From contig JALWUB010000087.1 in NCBI GenBank assembly GCA_026993275.1, forward strand, positions 1-8,189: DNA of 8,189 nt, given 5' to 3'. Source of the DNA: Robiginitomaculum sp. Lineage in GTDB: Bacteria; Pseudomonadota; Alphaproteobacteria; Caulobacterales; Maricaulaceae. The stretch's first letter is position 1; each line of letters opens with the position of its first letter. This document shows, piece by piece, positions 1-8,189 of the stretch. A program made the position numbers and the translations under genes. A model generated the notes under the pieces. That model saw only the letters and a list, made by a program, of their open reading frames with translations, did not search any database and was not told the DNA's origin.

Positions 1-124
1 TGACAATGTGAAGGTCACGGTGGAGCTGATCCAGCCGATTGCCATGGAAGAGAAGCTGCGCTTTGCCATCCGCGAAGGCGGCCGCACCGTCGGCGCCGGC
101 GTCGTCAGCAAGATCATCGAGTAA
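1..124 (+). CDS. tuf: Elongation factor Tu, C-terminal 40 residues (partial)
   Basis: The frame opens at base 2 and ends with TAA at 122-124. The 40 visible residues match the end of domain 3 of EF-Tu, including the very conserved stretch [20 protein letters not shown] and the terminal VVSKIIE. EF-Tu is the GTPase that carries aminoacyl-tRNA to the ribosomal A site, and domain 3 contacts the tRNA and EF-Ts. The start and the GTP-binding domain lie left of the window. A tRNA gene follows 34 bases after the stop with no terminator between them, so tuf, tRNA-Trp and secE probably share a transcript. Alphaproteobacteria often carry two tuf copies; this is the copy beside secE, and whether another exists cannot be seen here. 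Confidence 0.97.
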   Translation, partial: DNVKVTVELIQPIAMEEKLRFAIREGGRTVGAGVVSKIIE

Positions 125-158
125 CCGGCTGAAGTCCCGTGCGGCCAGACCAGGGATT

Positions 159-234
159 AGGGGTGTAGCTCAGTTGGTAGAGCATCGGTCTCCAAAACCG
201 AGGGCCGGGGGTTCGAGTCCCTCCGCCCCTGCCA
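159..234 (+). tRNA. trnW: tRNA-Trp (anticodon CCA)
   Basis: This is a full 76-base cloverleaf. The acceptor stem pairs 159-165 (AGGGGTG) with 224-230 (CGCCCCT), with one wobble. The anticodon stem pairs 185-189 (TCGGT) with 197-201 (ACCGA) around loop CTCCAAA, placing anticodon CCA at 192-194. The T stem pairs 207-211 with 219-223 around TTCGAGT. The discriminator is G231 and the 3' CCA (232-234) is encoded in the DNA. It lies between tuf and secE, so the mature tRNA should be cut from a polycistronic precursor. Confidence 0.99.
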
Positions 235-270
235 GTCTCCGGCCGGAACGCATGGGCCTTTGCCCGCAGT

Positions 271-275
271 AAGGA
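271..275 (+). promoter_or_regulatory. Shine-Dalgarno site that fixes the secE start
   Basis: AAGGA at 271-275 sits nine bases before the ATG at 285. A TTG at 276 is in frame but touches the AAGGA directly, leaving no spacing, so ATG 285 is the likely start. Confidence 0.75.
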
Positions 276-284
276 TTGAAAAAG

Positions 285-503
285 ATGGCGCAAGCCCCCG
301 TCAAGGCCAAGCGGACCAATCCGGTCGTTCTTGTGCGCGAAGTGCGCCAGGAGGCGCGCAAGGTCACTTGGACGAGCTGGAAGGAAACGCTGATGACCTC
401 CATCATGGTGTTCATCATGGTCGGTCTGGCGGCCGGGTTTTTCTTCATTGTCGATCTGATCATCAGCAGCACCGTCAAGTTCATTCTCGGGCTGGGAGCG
501 TAA
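285..503 (+). CDS. secE: Preprotein translocase subunit SecE
   Basis: SecE is the small essential subunit that clamps SecY in the SecYEG channel of the inner membrane. The 72-residue product has a basic N-terminus, an amphipathic cytoplasmic helix (about 14-28, VVLVREVRQEARKVT), and one hydrophobic span at about 40-63 (IMVFIMVGLAAGFFFIV). This is the short one-span form common in alphaproteobacteria and Gram-positives; the E. coli protein is about 127 residues with three spans. The usual hinge motif W-P-(S/T)-R-K-E is read here as W29-T30-S31-W32-K33-E34, so both the proline and the arginine are replaced. The neighbours tRNA-Trp and nusG are the standard ones, and nusG begins three bases after the TAA. 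The start is ATG 285, supported by AAGGA at 271-275. Confidence 0.96.
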   Translation: MAQAPVKAKRTNPVVLVREVRQEARKVTWTSWKETLMTSIMVFIMVGLAAGFFFIVDLIISSTVKFILGLGA

Positions 504-506
504 GTC

Positions 507-1040
507 ATGGCTGAAGCCAAATGGTATATCGTCAATGCCTATACCAACTTTGAAAAAAAGGTGGCCGAGGCGATCCGCACAGCCGCCGAGAGCGAGGGCC
601 TGAGCGATCTGTTCGAGGAAATCCTGGTGCCCACCGAAGAGGTTGTCGAGGTGCGCCGGGGCCGCAAGGTGACCTCGGAGAAGAAGTTTTTCCCAGGCTA
701 TGTGCTGGTCAAGATGGTGCTCACCGACGAGGCCTATCATCTGGTCAAGAACACCCCCAAGGTCACCGGGTTTCTTGGCCAGGGCAACACGCCCATGCCG
801 GTATCCGATGCCGAGGTGGCGCGCATTATCGGCCAGGCCGAGGAGGGGGTGGAGCGCCCGCGCCCGGCCATCATTTTCGATATCGGCCAAAAGGTGAAGG
901 TGCTCGACGGGCCGTTCCAGTCGTTTGAGGGTCTGGTCGAGGAGGTCGATGAAGAACAGGCCCGGCTCAAGGTGGCGGTGTCCATTTTCGGGCGCGCGAC
1001 CCCGGTCGAGCTTGAATACGAACAGGTGGAAAAGCTTTAG
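507..1040 (+). CDS. nusG: Transcription termination/antitermination factor NusG
   Basis: NusG binds RNA polymerase through its N-terminal domain, suppresses pausing, and contacts Rho or ribosomal protein S10 through its C-terminal domain. The 177-residue product is close to the 181 of E. coli. The NGN domain covers about 1-115 (KWYIVNAYTNFEKKV near the start, then FFPGYVLVKM). The KOW domain covers about 122-177, with the KOW core near 126-152 (IGQKVKVLDGPFQSFEG). The end reads IFGRATPVELEYEQVEKL; F161 there corresponds to E. coli F165, a key contact to S10 and Rho. GGGAG at 494-498 lies eight bases before the ATG and overlaps the end of secE, so the two are probably translationally coupled. 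Confidence 0.98.
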   Translation: MAEAKWYIVNAYTNFEKKVAEAIRTAAESEGLSDLFEEILVPTEEVVEVRRGRKVTSEKKFFPGYVLVKMVLTDEAYHLVKNTPKVTGFLGQGNTPMPVSDAEVARIIGQAEEGVERPRPAIIFDIGQKVKVLDGPFQSFEGLVEEVDEEQARLKVAVSIFGRATPVELEYEQVEKL

Positions 1041-1058
1041 GGCTGACCGCCATTTCCC

Positions 1059-1103
1059 GCGTGGGAGGCGTTCCGGCAAGACCATCGGCGCGCCGCACCA
1101 CGC
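1059..1103 (+). promoter_or_regulatory. Candidate L1-binding leader hairpin upstream of rplK
   Basis: In the 102-base nusG-rplK gap, GCGTGG (1059-1064) pairs with CCACGC (1098-1103). An asymmetric internal loop follows (GA 1065-1066 against GCA 1095-1097), and then GGCG (1067-1070) pairs with CGCC (1091-1094). Two short stems split by a purine-containing asymmetric loop, with GGGAGGC on the 5' strand, resemble the known L1 site on 23S rRNA and on L11-L1 operon mRNAs. By that family knowledge, free L1 would bind here and repress rplK-rplA translation. The folding is read by eye; the L1 function is inferred. A weaker 5-bp hairpin (1114-1118 with 1125-1129) lies between this site and the rplK Shine-Dalgarno. 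Confidence 0.6.
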
Positions 1104-1132
1104 ACACTTTACCGCCCTGGCCAAGGGGCAAT

Positions 1133-1136
1133 GGAG
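1133..1136 (+). promoter_or_regulatory. Shine-Dalgarno site that fixes the rplK start
   Basis: GGAG at 1133-1136 lies six bases before ATG 1143. An in-frame ATG at 1131 overlaps this GGAG and would have no binding site of its own, so it is not the main start. Confidence 0.75.
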
Positions 1137-1142
1137 TTAAAC

Positions 1143-1571
1143 ATGGCAAAGAAGATCGACGGCTATATCAAGCTGCAAGTGCCCGCAGGCGCAGCCAATC
1201 CGGCGCCGCCTATCGGCCCGGCCCTGGGCCAGCGCGGCGTCAACATCATGGAGTTCTGCAAGGCGTTCAACGCCAAGACCCAGGACCTGGAAAAGAACAT
1301 GCCGATTCCGACCGTGATCACGGTCTATGCGGACAAGTCCTTTACCTTCGAGACCAAGACCCCGCCTGCGAGCTATTATCTGAAGAAGGCGGCGAAGCTG
1401 AACAAGGGCAGTTCGGAGCCGGGCCGCACCGTGGCGGGCCAGGTCACCATGGCGCAGTGCCGCGAAATCGCCGAAGCGAAAATGGCCGATCTGAATGCGG
1501 CTGATCTGGATGCGGCACAAAAGATTATTGCCGGCTCAGCCCGTTCCATGGGCCTGGACGTGACGGAGTAG
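1143..1571 (+). CDS. rplK: 50S ribosomal protein L11
   Basis: L11 binds the GTPase-associated region of 23S rRNA at the base of the stalk, affects EF-G and release factor action, and in many bacteria is needed for stringent-factor activation. The 142-residue product has exactly the E. coli length. The N-terminal domain (about 1-70) has [20 protein letters not shown] and the [15 protein letters not shown] stretch, with the prolines near 21-27 that form the thiostrepton contact. The C-terminal RNA-binding domain ends in [12 protein letters not shown]. The start at 1143 gives the canonical MAKKIDGY N-terminus; starting at 1131 would add MELN, which is not usual. rplA begins within a few bases of the stop. 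Confidence 0.98.
   Translation: MAKKIDGYIKLQVPAGAANPAPPIGPALGQRGVNIMEFCKAFNAKTQDLEKNMPIPTVITVYADKSFTFETKTPPASYYLKKAAKLNKGSSEPGRTVAGQVTMAQCREIAEAKMADLNAADLDAAQKIIAGSARSMGLDVTE
1565..1568 (+). promoter_or_regulatory. Shine-Dalgarno site for rplA
   Basis: GGAG at 1565-1568 lies within the last codons of rplK. Two ATG codons stand in tandem at 1573 and 1576. Spacing is four bases to the first and seven to the second, which favours 1576. Confidence 0.65.
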
Positions 1572-1575
1572 GATG

Positions 1576-2274
1576 ATGGCAAAGCACGGAAAAAGAATGC
1601 AGGCGGCGCTCTCCAATGTGGACCGCAAGGCCCAGTACAGCGTCGAGGATGCCGTCAAGCTGGTGAAAAAGAATGCCACGGCAAAATTTGACGAAACCAT
1701 TGAAGTGGCCATGAATCTGGGTGTTGACCCGCGCCATGCGGACCAGATGGTGCGCGGCGTCGTGGCGCTGCCCAATGGCACCGGGCGCTCGGTGCGCGTG
1801 GCGGTGTTCGCCAAGGGCGACAAGGCCGAGGAAGCCAGGAAGGCGGGCGCTGATGTGGTTGGCGCCGAGGACCTGATGGAGCAGATCCAGCGCGGCGAGA
1901 TCAATTTTGACAAGGTCATCGCCACGCCGGACATGATGCCGCTGGTCGGCCGCCTGGGCAAGATTCTCGGCCCGCGCGGCATGATGCCCAATCCCAAGGT
2001 TGGCACGGTGACGCCCAATGTGGCCAAGGCGATCAAGGACGCCAAGGGCGGCGCCGTCGAGTTTCGCGTTGAAAAGGCCGGTGTTGTTCATGCCGGTGTC
2101 GGCAAGGCCAGTTTTGACGAAAAGGCGCTGCTGGAAAACGTCCGGGCGTTTCTGGATGCCGTGATGAAGGCCAAGCCTTCTGGCGCCAAGGGCACCTATG
2201 TCAAGAAGATCGCCCTCAGCTCCACCATGGGGCCGGGTGTGGTTGTCGATGTGGCCAGTGCCGCAGCGCAGTAG
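1576..2274 (+). CDS. rplA: 50S ribosomal protein L1
   Basis: L1 binds 23S rRNA helices 76-78, forms the mobile L1 stalk that helps move deacylated tRNA out of the E site, and represses its own operon by binding mRNA. The 232-residue product is of normal length (E. coli 234). It has two domains: domain I from both ends of the chain and domain II in the middle (about 68-159). The family signature reads [15 protein letters not shown] at residues 130-144, and the C-terminal part carries the typical [17 protein letters not shown] and [15 protein letters not shown] stretches. ATG 1576 gives the usual MAKHGKR N-terminus; using ATG 1573 would only add one methionine. It is coupled to rplK, whose stop lies four bases upstream. 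Confidence 0.98.
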   Translation: MAKHGKRMQAALSNVDRKAQYSVEDAVKLVKKNATAKFDETIEVAMNLGVDPRHADQMVRGVVALPNGTGRSVRVAVFAKGDKAEEARKAGADVVGAEDLMEQIQRGEINFDKVIATPDMMPLVGRLGKILGPRGMMPNPKVGTVTPNVAKAIKDAKGGAVEFRVEKAGVVHAGVGKASFDEKALLENVRAFLDAVMKAKPSGAKGTYVKKIALSSTMGPGVVVDVASAAAQ

Positions 2275-2286
2275 AGTTTGAAGAAT

Positions 2287-2300
2287 CCGGGCTTGCCCGG
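2287..2300 (+). other. Short hairpin with CTTG loop after rplA
   Basis: CCGGG (2287-2291) pairs with CCCGG (2296-2300) around CTTG, a stable RNA tetraloop type. No T-run follows, so it is not a standard rho-independent terminator. It lies 12 bases after the rplA stop and may mark the 3' end of a processed rplKA message. Function is unknown. Confidence 0.5.
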
Positions 2301-2303
2301 TCA

Positions 2304-2334
2304 GGCGGCTTGCGTGTGACTTAAGCAGGCCGCC
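2304..2334 (+). other. 10-bp hairpin in the rplA-rplJ gap
   Basis: GGCGGCTTGC (2304-2313) pairs with GCAGGCCGCC (2325-2334) with one wobble, around an 11-base loop. It lies just upstream of the L10-leader core. It may be part of the upstream half of that leader, or a separate element. The pairing is seen; the role is not. Confidence 0.45.
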
Positions 2335-2340
2335 GCCCTG

Positions 2341-2390
2341 TCCGAGACCGCAGGGGCCGCGTGTGCGGCTTAAAAGCCCCCTGCGCAGGC
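2341..2390 (+). promoter_or_regulatory. L10-leader core, candidate binding site for the L10-L12 complex
   Basis: CGCAGGGG (2349-2356) pairs exactly with CCCCTGCG (2378-2385). Inside it CCGC (2357-2360) pairs with GCGG (2365-2368), and TTAAAA is left unpaired on the 3' side. The flanks CCGAGAC (before) and CAGGCAG (after) fit the conserved alphaproteobacterial form of the L10 leader, where a kinked stem mimics the 23S rRNA site. In known cases L10-(L12)n binds here and represses rplJL translation. Position, 140-190 bases upstream of rplJ, fits. Recognition is from pattern; no covariance search was run. Confidence 0.7.
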
Positions 2391-2407
2391 AGAGTGAGAG
2401 AGGTTTT

Positions 2408-2425
2408 CGTTTTCGCAAGGAAACG
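2408..2425 (+). other. Hairpin with GNRA-type loop in the rplJ leader
   Basis: CGTTTTC (2408-2414) pairs with GGAAACG (2419-2425) with one wobble, closing a GCAA tetraloop (2415-2418). GNRA loops are stable and often dock to other RNA. This sits between the L10-binding core and the start of rplJ, so it could take part in passing the repression signal. That role is inference. Confidence 0.5.
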
Positions 2426-2495
2426 GCCGCCGTTCGAGCCCTGGGACAGGCAGTCACGCATGCACCTGAGGCGGCAGCCGCCGCTGACGGGGCGT

Positions 2496-2530
2496 GTTTC
2501 ACTGGGCAGCTTTGCTGCTCGAAACGGGAG
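2496..2530 (+). promoter_or_regulatory. Hairpin abutting the rplJ Shine-Dalgarno
   Basis: GTTTC (2496-2500) pairs with GAAAC (2521-2525), and inside it GGGCAGC (2504-2510) pairs with GCTGCTC (2514-2520) around TTT, with ACT bulged on one side. The Shine-Dalgarno GGGAG (2526-2530) follows at once, six bases before the rplJ ATG. The stem could limit ribosome access when stabilised, or hold the site open as drawn. Confidence 0.55.
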
Positions 2531-2536
2531 ACCGCA

Positions 2537-3049
2537 ATGGAAAGAGCTCAAAAGAGCGAAATGGTCGGCATGCTGGAAGGCGTGTTCGGCGAAGCCGGGG
2601 TGGTGGTCGTAACCCACTATGCCGGCTTGAATGTTGCGGAAATGACGCAATTGCGCACCCAGCTTCGTGAAGCGGGCGGGCAGTTGAAGGTCGTCAAGAA
2701 TCGCCTGGTCAAGCGCGCTCTGGCGGGCACGGCCGGCGAAGCGGCATCGGACCTGTTTACCGGTCCGGTGGCGATTGCCTATTCGGCTGATCCGGTCGCC
2801 GCCCCCAAGGCGGCGGTGGATTTCGCCAAGACGAACGACAAGCTCGTTCTGATTGGCGGCTGGATGGGCGACCGGCTTCTTGACGAGGCAGGCGTGAAGT
2901 CTCTGGCGGCGCTGCCGTCGCTGGATCAGCTTCGCGGCAAGCTTGTGGGCCTGATCCAGGCGCCGGCGACCAAGGTCGCCGGTGTGCTGCAGGCGCCGGC
3001 AGGCCAGCTTGCCCGGGTCCTGAAGGCTTATGCCGACAAGGCCGCCTGA
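2537..3049 (+). CDS. rplJ: 50S ribosomal protein L10
   Basis: L10 anchors L7/L12 dimers to 23S rRNA and forms the base of the ribosomal stalk that recruits translational GTPases. The 170-residue product is slightly longer than the 165 of E. coli. The globular rRNA-binding N-terminal part covers about 1-125 ([19 protein letters not shown] and [13 protein letters not shown] are typical). The C-terminal helix, about 127-170, carries an 11-residue repeat with two QAPA units and then VLKAY, where L12 dimers bind. The open frame continues upstream to 2363, but that region is leader RNA and the only start with a good site (GGGAG 2526-2530) is ATG 2537. Expected control is feedback by L10-L12 on the leader. 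rplL follows after 57 bases. Confidence 0.98.
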   Translation: MERAQKSEMVGMLEGVFGEAGVVVVTHYAGLNVAEMTQLRTQLREAGGQLKVVKNRLVKRALAGTAGEAASDLFTGPVAIAYSADPVAAPKAAVDFAKTNDKLVLIGGWMGDRLLDEAGVKSLAALPSLDQLRGKLVGLIQAPATKVAGVLQAPAGQLARVLKAYADKAA

Positions 3050-3106
3050 GCGTCGTTCCATACACACTGAACCAAGCAATCTTTGCGAATGCAAAAGGAA
3101 GAGAAA

Positions 3107-3484
3107 ATGTCCAAACTGGAAAAAATCGCGGACGAACTGTCTGCTTTGACTGTCATGGAAGCGGCTGAACTGGCCTCGCTTCTGGAAGAGAAATGGGGCG
3201 TCTCCGCGGCGGCTCCGGTTGCTGTTGCGGCCGTGGCCGGCGGCGGTGAAGCCGGCGGCGCAGCCGAGGAAAAGACCGAGTTTGATGTTGTCATGACATC
3301 CTTTGGCGACAAGAAGATCAATGTCATCAAGGAAGTCCGCGCCATCACCGGCCTGGGTCTGAAGGAAGCCAAGGAACTGGTCGAATCGGCACCCAAGGCG
3401 ATCAAGGAAGGCGTGTCCAAGGACGAAGCCGAAGACATCAAGGGCAAGCTGGAAGCGGCGGGTGCAACCGTCGAAGTCAAGTAG
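3107..3484 (+). CDS. rplL: 50S ribosomal protein L7/L12
   Basis: L7/L12 is the multicopy acidic stalk protein that recruits EF-Tu, EF-G and IF2 and promotes GTP hydrolysis. The 125-residue product (E. coli 121) shows the three usual parts: an N-terminal dimerisation and L10-binding domain (about 1-32), an Ala/Gly-rich flexible hinge (about 33-55, [20 protein letters not shown]), and the C-terminal factor-binding domain (about 57-125) with [20 protein letters not shown] and the ending GATVEVK. The start is ATG 3107, preceded by AGGA at 3096-3099 with seven bases of spacing; an in-frame TTG at 3083 would add eight residues that the family lacks. It is cotranscribed with rplJ. Confidence 0.98.
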   Translation: MSKLEKIADELSALTVMEAAELASLLEEKWGVSAAAPVAVAAVAGGGEAGGAAEEKTEFDVVMTSFGDKKINVIKEVRAITGLGLKEAKELVESAPKAIKEGVSKDEAEDIKGKLEAAGATVEVK

Positions 3485-3502
3485 GTCCGGATGAATGCAA
3501 GT

Positions 3503-3536
3503 CCCCGGCATGAGGGCGTTTGCTCTTGTGCCGGGG
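3503..3536 (+). promoter_or_regulatory. 15-bp hairpin in the rplL-rpoB gap (candidate attenuator or RNase III site)
   Basis: Bases 3503-3517 pair with 3522-3536 without bulges, closing a GTTT loop. Twelve pairs are Watson-Crick and three are wobbles. The outer eight pairs are CCCCGGCA with TGCCGGGG. It begins 18 bases after the rplL stop. No T-run follows (CCCTGCACGG), so it is not a full intrinsic terminator. In E. coli the same gap holds an attenuator and an RNase III processing site that set the ratio of ribosomal protein to polymerase mRNA; equivalence here is inferred from position and structure only. Confidence 0.6.
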
Positions 3537-3581
3537 CCCTGCACGGCCTGCCCTTGAAAGGCGGCCATGCGGGCGAAGACA

Positions 3582-3597
3582 GCCGGTCTTGACCGGC
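3582..3597 (+). other. Second hairpin in the rplL-rpoB gap, CTTG loop
   Basis: GCCGGT (3582-3587) pairs with ACCGGC (3592-3597) around CTTG. It lies 77 bases before the rpoB start. No T-run follows. The rest of the 189-base gap shows no gene and no promoter I can support. Confidence 0.5.
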
Positions 3598-3673
3598 ACG
3601 CAGGCAGGAATTTTGGGACAGGCGCCCCGTTGGCAGCCTTCCCGGTGGCACTCAGGCCACGAAAGGAGACACC

Positions 3674-8189
<4,516 letters not shown>

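Noticed and set aside
125..158. Terminator or promoter between tuf and tRNA-Trp
   Set aside because: The 34 bases hold no stem followed by T and no recognisable -35/-10 pair; read-through processing explains the layout better.
253..266. Small hairpin GGGC-CTTT-GCCC between tRNA-Trp and secE
   Set aside because: Only four pairs, no T-run, and common by chance at this GC content.
114..1124. A 336-codon minus-strand frame across the tRNA, secE and nusG
   Set aside because: It would run antisense through a tRNA gene and two clear genes, and its translation shows no domain.
2363..2536. Upstream extension of rplJ by 58 codons from GTG 2363
   Set aside because: The added segment matches no L10 and coincides with structured leader RNA; ATG 2537 has a good Shine-Dalgarno and gives the normal length.
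1525..3568. Long minus-strand open frames opposite rplA, rplJ and rplL (1525-2502 and 2321-3568)
   Set aside because: They have the same cause: antisense shadows of well-identified ribosomal protein genes, with low-complexity translations and no family resemblance.
3589..3617. TTGACC at 3589-3594 as a -35 box for an rpoB promoter
   Set aside because: No acceptable -10 lies 16-18 bases downstream (TTTGGG at the expected place), and the TTGACC is part of the 3582-3597 hairpin.

Overview
This window is one continuous plus-strand stretch of the bacterial tuf-secE-nusG-ribosomal protein-RNA polymerase cluster. In order it holds the 3' end of tuf (EF-Tu), tRNA-Trp(CCA), secE, nusG, rplK (L11), rplA (L1), rplJ (L10), rplL (L7/L12), the whole of rpoB, and the first 126 codons of rpoC, which runs off the right edge. 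All genes are read the same way. Nothing in the window looks mobile, transferred or broken.

The host is most likely a GC-rich alphaproteobacterium. The reasons are the tuf-trnW-secE-nusG order, a short single-membrane-span SecE of 72 residues (the gammaproteobacterial form has three spans and about 125 residues), a 177-residue NusG, and RpoB and RpoC that keep both proteobacterial-type insert regions. The genus cannot be fixed from this sequence alone.

Layout: 1-503 is the translation and secretion end (tuf, tRNA-Trp, secE). nusG follows three bases after the secE stop. A 102-base gap with an L1-type RNA hairpin precedes rplK-rplA, which are tightly coupled. A 262-base structured leader of the L10-leader type precedes rplJ-rplL. 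A 189-base gap with a 15-bp hairpin separates rplL from rpoB. A 60-base gap with a 12-bp GC-rich hairpin separates rpoB from rpoC. No gene-free stretch exceeds 300 bases. I found no convincing sigma-70 promoter or complete rho-independent terminator, so most or all of the window may be transcribed from a promoter outside it, with internal RNA structures adjusting output.

How the genes work together: EF-Tu and tRNA-Trp serve elongation. L11, L1 and the L10-L7/L12 stalk form the factor-binding side of the 50S subunit. SecE is a subunit of the SecYEG translocon. NusG links RNA polymerase (RpoB/RpoC) to ribosomal protein S10 or to Rho. Feedback by L1 on rplKA and by the L10-L12 complex on rplJL is the expected control in this cluster, and candidate RNA sites for both are visible.

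I did not find a previously undescribed system. The items most worth a second look are the intergenic RNA structures, a departure from the usual SecE hinge motif, an L10 tail repeat that suggests three L12 dimers per stalk, and a ten-base element shared by the rplK and rpoC start regions.
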